Positions 49,738 to 60,283 of a stretch of 64,000 nucleotides of DNA are shown here, piece by piece. This stretch comes from Procambarus clarkii. Its lineage: Eukaryota > Arthropoda > Malacostraca > Decapoda > Cambaridae. The translations under genes were made by a program, and so were the position numbers. The stretch is taken from assembly GCF_040958095.1 (NCBI RefSeq), contig NC_091158.1, forward strand, positions 35,798,725-35,862,724, written 5' to 3'. The first letter of the stretch is position 1. The number at the start of each line of letters is the position of its first letter. The notes under the pieces were generated by a model. It made no database searches. It saw nothing but the letters and a program-made list of their open reading frames with translations, and was not told the origin of the DNA.

Positions 49738-50688
49738 ATGGGAGTAAATAAACAAATTTGTGGCCACTGTAACAACTTCTTAAAGACGAAGGTAACGGGA
49801 ATTGAATGTTATATCTGTAAGACTAGATTCCATTCAGCTTGTACAGGAGTGAGTAACACTACGGCACTGAGAGATGGCCACTTGCTCTGGGTGTGTAAAA
49901 ATGACCTGCCAGCTTGGAATATCCTAAAAAACCTTCTAGATAACATGACGCATGATCGGAAAACATTATTCATTGGAAGCCTACCAGCCATCCAGAAGGA
50001 GTGGGAAAGGAACAACAATTCTAATATACAAGGGGCGGAGGCTATAGTCAGGGATGAAACTGAGGCTGAAACTCAGGAAGTTGTAAACTCTGACTCAGTA
50101 GGCCCGGATGTAGATGACAGTAAACTAGAAAGTGTACCAGACAGCACTGACTGCTCGATAGGTACAGACACTACGACGGTTCTCGATAGAGCAATTCAGA
50201 ACAGAAGGACAGACTTATGCAAATTTTATGCAAAGGGCATATGCAGACATAGATATGCTGGTAATAAGAAAGGATTAGAATGCAGTTACCAACATCCCAA
50301 AAAATGTTTAAATATGCTTAGGAAAGGTGAGTGTCGATTTGGATCAATATGTAGGTTTTTCCATCCTGACATGTGCCAAACCTCACTGGAGGACAGAAAA
50401 TGCTATGACCTTAGCTGCCCACACTTTCACGTGAAAGGCACGGAACGCTACATAAAGAGTGGCAAGCAGGATAATGAATTTGGAGGAAACTCTATAAATT
50501 TTTTATACCAGACTGGCAGAGAATTCAAAAGGAGCAGCATGGAGAGTGTATGGAACTGGATGCCAGATCCACTTGCATTCCAGAATTACAGATACAATTA
50601 CCCACCGAAAGGGAACTACAACTTCGACAGAAAACTGCCCTACAACAATCAGTACTGGTCAGAACAAACTCATTATGTCCACGAATAA
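49738..50688 (+). CDS. LINE ORF1 with PHD-like and CCCH zinc fingers, intact
   Basis: 316 codons from the ATG at 49738 to the TAA at 50686-50688. The N-terminus has a PHD-like array CGHCNN, CYICKTRFHSACTG and WVCKNDLP. An acidic spacer follows, then cysteine/histidine clusters CKFYAKGICRHRY...CSYQHPKKC, CLNMLRKGECRFGSICRFFH and CYDLSCPHFH, which look like tandem CCCH (tristetraprolin/muscleblind-type) RNA-binding fingers. The C-terminus is rich in Asn, Tyr and Pro. In LINEs ORF1 packages the element RNA. PHD fingers are known in CR1-group ORF1 proteins, whereas a CCCH array is less usual to my knowledge. The stop overlaps the ORF2 start as TAATG. Confidence 0.88.
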   Translation: MGVNKQICGHCNNFLKTKVTGIECYICKTRFHSACTGVSNTTALRDGHLLWVCKNDLPAWNILKNLLDNMTHDRKTLFIGSLPAIQKEWERNNNSNIQGAEAIVRDETEAETQEVVNSDSVGPDVDDSKLESVPDSTDCSIGTDTTTVLDRAIQNRRTDLCKFYAKGICRHRYAGNKKGLECSYQHPKKCLNMLRKGECRFGSICRFFHPDMCQTSLEDRKCYDLSCPHFHVKGTERYIKSGKQDNEFGGNSINFLYQTGREFKRSSMESVWNWMPDPLAFQNYRYNYPPKGNYNFDRKLPYNNQYWSEQTHYVHE

Positions 50689-53600
50689 TGGACTTGCCGA
50701 AAAAGTCTCCCATTCAAACTATCACTAATAGAGTAACCTCATTCATCTTTGCCAACATACAAGGACTGAAAACAAGAACAAACAACAAAGTACAGTTCAT
50801 AAATGGCCTCCTCACGGAGTCAAATGCAGTATTTGGAGCTTTCACAGAAACCCATGCAGGGGAATTGTTGGACAGTGAGATCTGGATTCCAGGATATAAC
50901 CTATATAGGTGTGATAGGAAAATTAGGTCACATGGAGGAGTGGGTCTGTATATTAGGGAAGACCTTGTATGCTCGGAGCTCCTAAACGTTACAAATGAGG
51001 TGGTAGAGGTACTGGGATTAAAAATAGAGAAAATAAATTTAGTGATTATACTAATATACAAACCGCCAGATGCAACGGCTGAGGAATTCACAGAACAGAT
51101 AAGCAAAATAGAGAATAGCCTTGATAATTTGGAGAACCCGATACCTGATATTATCTTCCTAGGTGACTTCAACTTGCCTAGTCTCAGGTGGAAAATAGCA
51201 AACAATAATATTATACCAGGAAATCTATCAGGACCTAACCAACCACAGATTAGAGAACTACTTAGATTCTGTGACAAATTTTTACTCAATCAGCAGATAT
51301 CGGAGCCAACGAGAAATTAAAATATTCTAGATCTGGTCTTTACGAACAATGAAGACATTATCAGAGACATTACGATATCAGATACCACATACTCAGATCA
51401 CAAGATCATTGAAGTGCAAACGACCATCAATACTCAGAATAGACCTAAAACGTTGAAAAAGCGAGAGGGGCTATTCAGTAAATTCAATTTTAATAATAAA
51501 AGGATAGACTGGGAGATAATAAACAGGGAACTTACAAACATTCCATGGGGAACTGTTCTAAATAATACAAGTCCTACAGAAGGAATAGAAAAACTGACTT
51601 CAGAAGCGTATCAAGTCTGTCTGAAACATGTTCCTTTGAGGAAATCCAGAAAGAGATCTAACGTAGAAAGAGAACGCAGACAACACTATAAACGCAGGAA
51701 AAAAATAACGGAACTGCTTATGCAGACAGGAATTTCCCGTCAAAGAAGGAATAATTTAAATAGGGAGATTGAAGAAATCGAGCGGAAATTGAAACACTCA
51801 TATGAAACTGAAGAAAGGCAGTTAGAACAGAAAGCAATTCAAGAAATAAAGAAAAATCCAAAATATTTCTTCTCATATGCGAAATCAAAAGCAAAAACCA
51901 CTGCCAGTATTGGACCTATTCGTACAAGTGAAGGTTCATACACGGAGGACGGCAAAGAAATTAGTGAAATCCTAAAAAAGTAGTATGAGGACATGTTTAG
52001 CACTCCAATAAACAACATGAAGGAGGAAGATCCAGACAATTTCTTTATGCGGGATATTCAAACCCCTGTAAATATAGCTGATATAAACACGAGCGCACTA
52101 AATTTTGAAAAAGAAATTGAAAACATGCCCATGCACTCGGCCCCAGGTCCAGACTCATGGAATTCAATATTTATAAAGAAATGCAAAGTGCCGGTAGCAC
52201 AGGCACTCAGTATAGTGTGGAGGAAGAGCTTGGACACGGGGGAGATACCAGATGCACTTAAAGTAGCAGACATAGCCCCTCTACACAAGGGAGGGAGCAA
52301 AGCATTGGCAAAAAATTATAGACCAGTTGCACTAACATCGCACATCATAAAAGTATTTGAGAGAGTGATTAGGAGTCAGGTCACCAATTTCATGGAGACC
52401 AATGACCTTCACAACCCAGGCCAACAAGGATTTCGAGCAGGAAGATCGTGCCTCTCACAGCTACTTGAGCACTACGACAAAGTCACTGAGGCATTAGAAG
52501 ATAAACAGAATGCTGATGTGATATACACGGACTTCGCAAGTCTTTCGATAAATGTAACCATGGCGTGATAGCACACAAAATGAAGTCAATGGGAATAACC
52601 GGTAACGTAGGACGCTGGATATTCAGTTTTCTGTCAAACAGGACTCAGTGAATAACTGTCAACCATATAAAATCTAGTCCAAGTGCAGTGAAAAGCTCTG
52701 TACCTCAGGGTACAGTCCTTGCACTGCTGCTTTTCCTTATTCTCATATCAGATATAGACAAAAATACAAGTCACAGCTTCGTATCATCCTTTGCAGATGA
52801 CACAAAAATCAGTATGAAAATTACCTCGGCTGAAGACACTGACAAACTTCAAGCTGATATTAATAAAGTTTTCGACTGGGCATCAGAAAATAACATGATG
52901 TTTAACAGTGATAAATTCCAGGTACTCAGGTACGGTAAAAATGAGGACCTTAAACATAATGCAGAGTACAAAACACAATTAAATGTACCCATAGTAGGAA
53001 AACATCATGTAAAGGATTTGGGAATAATAATGTCTGACGACCTAACGTTTAAGGAGCATAACCAAGCAAATATTGCGACAGCCAGAAAAATGATAGGATG
53101 GATTACGAGAACTTTCAAATCCAGGGATCCCATCACAATGGTTGTACTCTTCAAGTCACTTGTGTTGTCCCGTCTTGAGTACTACTCAGTACTCACTTCC
53201 CCCTTCAGAGCAGGAGAGATTGCTGAAATAGAGGGAATACAGAGAACATATACGGCACGCATAGACGCAATAAAGCACCTAAATTATTGGGATCGTCTCA
53301 AAGCCCTCCAAATGTACTCACTAGAAAGAAGACGAGAGAGATATCAAATAATATACACCTGGAAGATACTGGAGGTACCAAATCTACACAGTAAAATAAC
53401 AACGTACTGGAGTGAACGACATGGAAGAAAATGTAGAATAGAACCAGTGAAGAGAAGAGGTGCCATAGGCACAATCAGAGAACACTGTATAAACATCAGA
53501 GGTCCGCGGTTGTTCAACGTCCTCCCAGCAAGCATAAGAAATATTGCCGGAACAACCGTGGACATTTTCAAGAGGAAACTAGATTTATTCCTCCAAGGAG

Positions 53601-53716
53601 TGCCGGACCAACCGGGCTGTGGTGGGTATGTGGGCCTGCGGGCCGCTCCAAGCAACAGCCTGGTGGACCAAACTCTCACAAGTCGAGCCTGGCCTCGGAC
53701 CGGGCTTGGGGAGTAG
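50688..53716 (+). pseudogene. CR1-like ORF2: endonuclease and RT, three stops and one frameshift
   Basis: The ATG at 50688-50690 overlaps the ORF1 stop. Endonuclease: FANIQGLKTRTNNKVQFING, FTETHAGEL, FLGDFNLPSLRWK and YSDHKII. RT: SAPGPDSWNS, KNYRPVALTSHIIKVFERV, YTDFA(K)SFDKCNHG, SSVPQGTVLALLLFLILISD, catalytic FADDTKISM, and a thumb reaching INIRGPRLFNVLPASIRNIA, DQPGCGGYVG and SNSLVDQ. Lesions: TAA 51318-51320, TAG 51981-51983, a one-base loss near 52540 in the catalytic FAKSFD motif, and a TGA near 52649. It is close to the fragments at 29232 and 30548 and is inactive here, while its ORF1 is intact. Confidence 0.92.
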
Positions 53717-53757
53717 AAGAACTCCCAGAACCCCATCAACCAGGTAACCAGGTATCA

Positions 53758-55247
53758 CTAATAACACCATGCCTCAGGCTATACCGCACCACCTCTGAGA
53801 AGTCCGACCCAATCACCCCCCATAAACACTTATAAAATTCCGCCGGCAACCCATCAGACCCAGGCGCCTTCCCATTCGCTAACCCCCGAACCACCTCCCA
53901 AATCTCCCTATCCGTAAACTCTCAGTAATGGCACATTGTCCTCAACAGACAACACATCCTGGCAAAAACTAAGAAAATGCTCACAATCAGCCGACATACA
54001 CTCTACCTTCCTATACAAACCCTCCAACTCTTCCCGAACGTAACACACCAACCCATCAGTATTAGTGAGGACCGTTCCATCTACCCTGCGAATACCAGTC
54101 ATAACGGTAGAGTACCTAGGGGACTTAACCTTACCCAATAAGTGGGCAGAGACTTTCTCACCCTCTACACGCTCAGATGTCAATAGACGGATATGGATAC
54201 CCTGAGCCACTTCCTCCCGCAACCCATTTATCCGTCTCTTCAGCAATACAATCTCATCATACCTATCCAAACCCTGGTCCATGAGCCCATAAAGCTGACG
54301 CAATCGAGCTTGCAACAAATTCAAAAGACCATACCGTTCCGCTGCAAGACGCTTCGAGAAACGAACAAAGAAACGTTTGCACTCCACCTTACACCAGTCC
54401 CACCAATCTAGCATAGACACAAAATCAACTTTCCGCAGCACTAGCGCTCTCCACATCACACCAAATTCCTTCACCACCAACGGGTATCTAAGCAAACCAC
54501 AATTTAGCTTCCACCAACTCCTACCCAACCGCACCTGATCATTGACAACAACGCCCACCACCACCATACTATGGTCCGAAAAACAGACCGGAACAGTGGC
54601 CCAAGAGCGGACCTGACCATAAGATTTGTGCACAAACACGCGATCAAGGCGAGAGCCATAATCCCTACTAACAAAGGTATAGGCCGGGACACCACCCGCC
54701 AGGAAACAGGTATCACGGAAGTGCATAGATTGCAACGTTCTAACTAAAGCAGGAGAGACAGACGCCTGAGCACGAGTGCTACAGTCCCGGACTGAAATTA
54801 CACAATTAAAGTCACCACCAAAAATCATCCTTCTCGTGTCATTCCGTAAAAAATAAAGCAAACCATCCGAGAACAACTCCTCCCTCTCAGCTCGCCTATG
54901 CGTTCCTGAGGGCGCATACACATTCAGCAAGGGAATCACGGAACCCATAAACGACACATGCGCCAAAATCACATTACCACAGTCATCCATTTCCGAACTC
55001 ACTATCCCCATGTTCGCCCTCTTTGCCAACAAAATCATCGTGCCACCCTTTGATAACACAGGAGGGTTCGCAACACCTCGAAATAATCCAACAACACCTC
55101 CAGTCGGTCCATACACTTAACATTATGCTCCTGAATAAATATAACATCCAACTTGTGATAGCGGGCCACCAACACAAGCTGACGTTGCTTCAAACGGCAA
55201 TTCAGCCCATTAACGTTCAATGTCGCACATTTCATCCACACATCCAT
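53758..55247 (-). pseudogene. Tx1/L1-like endonuclease and RT start, two frameshifts
   Basis: The ATG at 55247 opens MDVWMKCATLNVNGLNCRLK and IFIQEHNVK, the N-terminal endonuclease blocks with catalytic Asn and Glu. A frameshift near 55090 follows, then ANPPVLSKGGTMILLAKRAN, LLNVYAPSG, IFGGDFNCVISVRD, DRVFVHKS and CFSDHSMVV. Another shift near 53920 leads into FTDREIWEVVRGLANGKAPG and SDGLPAEFYKCLW, the first RT motif, up to the nested LINE at GVIS. The same protein continues at 49078. The APE-type endonuclease residues are all visible. Confidence 0.9.
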
Positions 55248-55276
55248 TGAGAAAAAATTAACAGAGAAGACCACAT

Positions 55277-56787
55277 TCACACAACACTACCACTACATCC
55301 CAGGGTAGCATCGCACCCAACAGAAGAGCCCTCAACCCCATCTCCCAAAACTACTGGAGTGGGAGCCACTTCGGCAAGCTTACCCAGAGAACTTTTCTGG
55401 AGCTTTACCACCAAATCTCCCCCTACCGACTCTTCCTGGACCCCTTTCACAATATCCCACCAATCCACATTCTGTGTACCACCAAGTGGTGGATCACTCC
55501 CGCGAATTGTAGGGACTCCAGTATCCATCACAGACACGCCCCCACCAGAAGGCGGAATATCCGAGTCGGACGGAACCATAGGATCACACCGCACAGCCGT
55601 CAGGGAAGGGGGGGGGTGCCGTCTTCCAACCTCCTCCGTGCATCTAGGATGTTCTGAAGAGAACCTCCAAATTTCCGCCGCTTCATACTGTGCTGCCCAG
55701 CGCCAACAGGCAACAGGCAATCTGCCTCACGTCATCCAGAACCGCGACTAGGAGCATGTACATCCTCCATATGCACTTCTGCCACCACCTCAGTTGTTCG
55801 AGCAGCAGACTGAGCCATATCAACACCATCACTGAGTACTTGCTGCGGGTTCCGATGCACACCAAACGACTCAGCATTGGAGCATCCATCCACCGATGAA
55901 ATGCCCACCACTGCATCTACCACCTCACCAGAGCAGGGAGGCACCACAGCACACTCGCCTTCGGAGCTGGTCTGCACGGGCACGCACGGGCTTGTAGGAA
56001 GATCGACATTCCCACTAGACCTTTCAGGAGACGCTACAGCAGTACGGATGTCATCCTCACCAGGAGATACCACTGAAGCAGCACTCTTGGGACCCAGATT
56101 TGCGCCATCCACCACTGCATCCGGTCCCATACAAGGGGCACTGCTCAAAACTGACAGATCTTCTTGCTCATGCAAAGGAGGAAAATCATTTTCATTGAAC
56201 AGATTAACCCGGTCATCCATCCTGGTGGTGCAGGCAGCAGCCATATGGCCAACATGACCACACTTGAAACATATCCGAGTTTGTCCCCGGTAGAAGAAGC
56301 CGACCGTATAGCCAGCAATCGAAAGTGAGGAAGGCACATTCCCACGAAGGACCACTTTTGCCGTCCTGTAACCATTCATGAGTCCTTTGACGGCTCCAGA
56401 CGTGTGCCTACACACACGAATAAAGTCGACACGCCCATACCTGGCAAGCGCCCGACGGAGAAGATATTCTGACATTTCAATTGGAGCATTTGTAATCGAT
56501 ACGTACGTATACTCCACACTCAAATTCGCCACCCTCACAGAGCCTCGACCGTTGCTCAGCCGCACCTCCCGATCCTCATACTGTTCAATAAACTGCCTGA
56601 ACAAGCAATTCTCGGCGAACTTCACCACCACTCTGTCCTCGCTAATGATCTGCAAACCCACAAGATCTTCCACCTTCACTTTCATTACATCAAACAACGT
56701 ATTGCTGATGACTCCAATGTCCACTTTACAGGTGAACGTCAGCCCTGTCGACTCCTTCCTCCGCAGTGGCGGCACGTAAGTCCCCAT
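55277..56787 (-). pseudogene. Tx1/L1-like ORF1 with CCHC zinc knuckle, frameshifted near its end
   Basis: The ATG at 56787 begins MGTYVPPLRRKESTGLTF. The first 190 residues form an RRM-like or gag-like domain (VEDLVGLQIISEDRVVVKFA, EYTYVSITNAPIEMSEYLLR), then RICFKCGHVGHMAAACT, a C-x2-C-x4-H-x4-C knuckle that binds nucleic acid. A long low-complexity acidic and Ser-rich tail follows. The frame ends at a TGA 55734-55732, but the next frame continues with similar composition (ESVGGDLVVKLQKSSLGKLA) to 55277, so I infer a frameshift near 55725. ORF1 of this class coats LINE RNA. Confidence 0.82.
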
Positions 56788-56805
56788 ACTGAGACGAGTA
56801 TGTAG

Positions 56806-57186
56806 TCACCCCGCAGTGGCAAACGACCACTCGCCAGGGCAACCGAGAAGCGTCCAATTCCAGAGACACATCCGCCGTCTACGCCGTTCACTTTTCGACC
56901 ACAGTTACCAGCAGCACCGCCACCTACGACAATGGACGACCCTGTACGACCTCCCACCCTACAACCCCAGTTACCAGCTGCACCACCACCTGATCCTACG
57001 ACGACGGACGATCCTATGCGACGTCCCACCCTACGACCCCAGTTAGATGACATCAGCGAAGAGGAGATAGTTAACTTTGTGGGTTATATAAAGCGAGCAG
57101 GGCGTACAATTCGCCAACCAGCTAGGTTCCTTGATCAAGTGTTTTTCCCTTTCACCCCCTGGGAGGGGGAGTTCTGTAGCGAGTAG
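56806..57186 (+). pseudogene. Gypsy polyprotein C-terminus, Pro-rich
   Basis: Downstream of the nested LINE the Gypsy frame reads SGKRPLARATEKRPIPETHP, then two copies of a ~30-residue Pro-rich unit (RPQLPAAPPP...DDPVRPPTL and QPQLPAAPPP...DDPMRRPTL), and ends ISEEEIVNFVGYIKRAGRTI and RQPARFLDQVFFPFTP. The R-x-I/V-R-x-PxRFLD motif is typical of the very end of Gypsy integrases. The stop TAG (57184-57186) lies 10 bp inside the 3' LTR. Confidence 0.8.
57158..57174 (+). promoter_or_regulatory. Polypurine tract of the Gypsy element
   Basis: CTGGGAGGGGGAGTTC directly before the 3' LTR, the expected primer for plus-strand DNA synthesis. Confidence 0.8.
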
Positions 57187-57563
57187 ATTATCCCAATAAT
57201 ATAGTCGCTCCAAACGCATTAGTCTAATGAGAGAAGCAAAGGTCTTCTTAGTACTAATTATGGAACTCAAACCTTTCCCTACTTCCAGTTAATATTCCTG
57301 TCAACTTTTGGACAGCACCTCGGGCAACGAGTTGTTGGCCGAGCATATAAACAGCAGAGTAGCGAATAATAACTAGTCAACTTTCAGGTGTGGTCTAGAA
57401 CAGACACTTGCGAGATACTGTAGCGACTCTCAGTGCGCTCAACTCACACCATTGCTCGCCAAAATATCATCTGCATACTTCTGTATACTCGACTAAATAT
57501 ATATATTGTCTTAGTGTTTGTGTTTATTGTCACCATACTTTACGTAACAATAGAACCGTTACA
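57175..57563 (+). repeat. Gypsy 3' LTR, complete
   Basis: 389 bp, TG...CA ends (TGTAGCGAG to CCGTTACA), TATA-like CATATAAA at 57344-57351. It lacks the SINE found in the 5' LTR. It is followed immediately by the G-rich minisatellite. Confidence 0.9.
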
Positions 57564-58145
57564 AGGGAGAGTAGTGAGGTAGTGTCCGGGAGGTGTGTGA
57601 GGGGGGAGGGGAGAGTGAAAAGGGAGAGTAGTGAGGGAGTGTCCGGGAGGAGTGTGAGGGGGGGGGAGGGTATAGAGGGAGAGTAGTGAGGGAGTGTCCG
57701 GGAGGTGTGTGAGGGGATGGGAGTGTGTAGAGGGAGAGTAGTGAGGGAGTGTGAGGGGGGGAGTGTATAGAGGAAGAGTAGTGAGGGAGTGTCCCGGAGG
57801 AGTGTGAGGGGGGGGAGTGTGTAGAGGGAGAGTAGTGAGGGAGTGTCCGGGAGGTGTGAGGGGGGGGGGAGTGTATAGAGGGAGAATAGTGAGGGAGTGT
57901 CCAGGAGGAGTGTAGGGGGGGGGGGGAGTGTACAGAGGAAGAGTAGTGAGGGAGTGTCCGGGAGGAGTGTGAGGTGGGGGGGGAGTGTGTAGAGGGAGAG
58001 AAGTGAGGGAGTGTCCAGGAGGAATGTGAGGGGGGGGGGGGAGTGTGTAGAGGGAGAGTAGTGAGGGAGTGTCCGGGAGGAGTGTGTGTGTGTGGGGGGG
58101 GGGGTGTATAGAGGGAGAGTAGTGAGGGAGTTTCCGGGAGGTGTG
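57564..58145. repeat. ~52-bp G-rich minisatellite, right part
   Basis: Same unit as 43441-43860, in the same orientation, resuming at AGGGAGAGTAGTGAGG after the 3' LTR. It ends against the tail of a minus-strand LINE. Confidence 0.92.
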
Positions 58146-60283
58146 AACTCACCTATTTGTGCTTGCGGGGGTTGAGCTCTGGCTCTTTGGTCCCGCCTCT
58201 CAACCGTCAACCAACAGGTGTACAGGTTCCTGAGCCTATTGGGCTCTATCATATCTACATTTGAAACTGTGTATGGAGTCAGCCTCCACCACATCACTTC
58301 CTAATGCATTCCATTTGTCAACCACTCTGACACTAAAATTAATTCTTTCTAATATCTCTGTGGCTCATTTGGGCACTCAGTTTCCACCTGTGTCCCCTAG
58401 TGCGTGTGCCCCTTGTGTTAAACAGCCTGTCTTTATCAACTCTGTCAATTCCTCTGAGAATCTTGTACGTGGTGATCATATCCCCCCCTAACTCTTCTGT
58501 CTTCTAGCGACGTGAGGTTTAATTCCCACAGTCTCTCCTCGTAGCTCATACCTCTTAGCTCGGGTACTAGTCTGGTGGCAAACCTTTGAACTTTTTCCAG
58601 TTTGGTCTTATGCTTTACTAGATATGGACTCCACGCTGGGGCTGCATACTCCAGGATTGGTCTGACATAAGTGGTATACAAAGTTCTGAATGATTCCTTG
58701 CACAAGTGTCTAAATGCCGATCTTATGTTAGCCAACCTGGCATATGCTGCTGATGTTATCCTCTTGATGTGGGCTTCAGGGGACAGGTCTGGCGTGATTT
58801 TAACCCCCAGGTCTTTCTCTCTCTCTTTGACTCTTGAAGAATTTTATTTCCCAAATGATACCTTGTAACTGGCCTCCTGCTCCCTACATTTATCTTCATT
58901 ACATTACATTTGCTTGGGTTAAACTCTAACAACCATTTGTTCCACCATTCCTTTAGTTTGTCTAGGTCTTCTTGAAGCCTCAAGCAGTCCTCCTCTGTCT
59001 TAATCCTTCTCGTTATTTTGGCGTCGTCAGCAAACACTGAGAGGAATGAGTCTATACCCTCCGGGAGATCGTTTACGTTTATCAAAAACAGGATAGGGCC
59101 GGATACAGAGCCCTGTGGGACTCCACTGGTGACTTAACGCCAATCGAAGGTCTCACCCCTGACTGTAACTTTTTGCTTCCTATTGCTTAGGTATTCCCTT
59201 ATCCACTGGAGCACTTTACCAGTTACTCCTGCCTGTCTCTCCAGCTTATGAACTAGCCTCTTATAGGAGACTGTATCAAAGGCTTTCCGACAGTCCAAAA
59301 AATGCAGTCTGCCCAGCCTTCTTTTTCTTCCTTAATCTTTGTCACCTGATCGTAGAATTCTATTAAGCCTGTAAGGCAAGATTTACCCTCCCTGAACCCA
59401 TGTTGGCGATTTGTCACGAAGTCCCTTCTCTCCAGATGTATTACTAGATTTTTTCTCACGGTCTTCTCCATTACTTTGCATGGTATACAAGTTAAGGACA
59501 CGGGCCTGTAGTTCAGTGCCTCTTGTCTGTCACCCTTTTTGTATATTGGGACCACATTAGCCACTTTCCACATTTCTGGTAGGTCTCCCGTCTCCAGTGA
59601 CCTACTATACACTATTGAGAGTGGCAAGCAGAGTGCCTCTGCACACTCTTTCAATACCCATGGTGAGATCCCGTCTGGACCAACAGCCTTTCTCACATCC
59701 AGATCCAACAGGTGTCTCTTGATTTCATCTCTCGTAATTTCGAACCCTTCCAAGGCCGCCTGGTTTACTGCCCCCTCTCCTAGCGCAGTGATCTCTCCAT
59801 GTTCTATTGTGAAGACCATCTGGAACCTTTTGTTGAGTTCCTCACACACCTCTTTGTCATTTTCTGTATACCTGTCCTCGCCTGTTCTAAGTTTCATTAC
59901 CTGTTCTTTCAATGTTGTTTTCCTTCTGATGTGACTATGGAGTAGCTTTGGATCGGTCTTGGCTTTGTTTGCTATATCATTTTCATAATTTTTCTCTGCT
60001 TCCCTTCTCACACTAACATACTCATTCCTGGTTTTCTGGTACCTCTCTCTGCTTTCTGGTGTTCTGTTATTTCGGAAGTTCCTCCACGCCCTTTTGTTCA
60101 GTACCTTTGCTTCCATACATGTCCTGTTAAACCATGGATTCTTCTTTTGCTTCTCGGATTTTTCCCTTTGGGCCGGGATAAACCTGTTTACTGCCTCCTG
60201 ACACTTTTGGATGACATAGTCCATCATGTCTTGTACCGACTTAGCTCTGAGGTCTGTGTCCCATAGTATATCCCTTAGGAAGT
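58146..60283 (-). mobile_element. CA-tail CR1-like LINE copy 6
   Basis: Minus-strand copy from TTCCTAAGGGATATACTATG (5' truncation at 60283) to the tail AAATAGGTGAGTTCAC. Its 5' end abuts the TTAC-repeat tail of the I-like LINE. The CA expansion is absent here. Confidence 0.92.
58236..60283 (-). pseudogene. LINE linker and RT of copy 6, several lesions
   Basis: Reads AKSVQDMMDYVIQKCQEAVN, RREAEKNYENDIANKAKTDP, AVGPDGISPWVLKECAEALC, NYRPVSLTCIPCKVMEKTVR and QHGFREGKSCLTG, then a frameshift near 59300 (FWTVGKP where FLDCRKAFD is expected). SGVPQGSVSGPILF with a nearby stop follows, then catalytic FADDAKITRR, KEWWNKWLLEFNPSKCNVMK, a break near 58800, YTTYVRPILEYAAPAWSPYL and a final frameshift near 58480. 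The tail ends RYDRAQ-like at the TAG 58238-58236. It is a close relative of copy 2. The catalytic motif A is destroyed by the shift. Confidence 0.88.

Larger units (their letters stand above)
49083..53753 (+). mobile_element. CR1-like LINE nested in the Tx1/L1-like LINE
   Basis: 4.67 kb with a ~650-bp AT-rich 5' UTR, ORF1, ORF2 and a 3' end with AACCAGGTAACCAGGTA repeats. Flanked by ATCA (49079-49082 and 53754-53757). Deleting it joins the host codons GVIS and DCVSIVSGS in frame, proving the insertion. Confidence 0.93.
45766..56792 (-). mobile_element. Tx1/L1-like LINE carrying a nested CR1-like LINE
   Basis: Poly(A) at 45773-45766, AATAAA at 45787-45782, a 1.4-kb 3' UTR, ORF2 (47179-55247, split by 49083-53753) and ORF1 (55277-56787). 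Short imperfect flank duplication: GAGACATAT on the left, GAGACGAGTAT on the right. The 5' boundary is uncertain by ~15 bp. Confidence 0.88.
43861..57563 (+). mobile_element. Gypsy-type LTR retrotransposon with nested insertions
   Basis: 5' LTR 43861-44260, integrase remnant 44261-45157, a 37-bp residue 45729-45765, the polyprotein end and 3' LTR 57175-57563. Both outer flanks are the same minisatellite, with AGGA on the left and AGGGA on the right as likely target duplication. Gag, protease, RT and RNase H were lost by an internal deletion joining the LTR to the integrase. Everything from 45158 to 56800 apart from the 37-bp residue is later insertion. Confidence 0.85.

Noticed and set aside
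49083..53753. CCCH-finger protein at 49738 as a host RNA-binding gene
   Set aside because: It lies inside a LINE with matching target duplication and its stop overlaps the LINE ORF2 start, so it is the element's ORF1.
43861..57563. Two separate Gypsy elements in place of one
   Set aside because: The same minisatellite lies outside both LTRs, and the integrase end, a 37-bp residue and the C-terminal Pro-rich segment form one ordered polyprotein end, so a single element with insertions is simpler.
57564..58145. Ser/Pro/Leu-rich open frames on the minus strand of the G-rich minisatellite
   Set aside because: They are translations of a tandem repeat that is also open in two frames and is cut by the LTR and LINE insertions.
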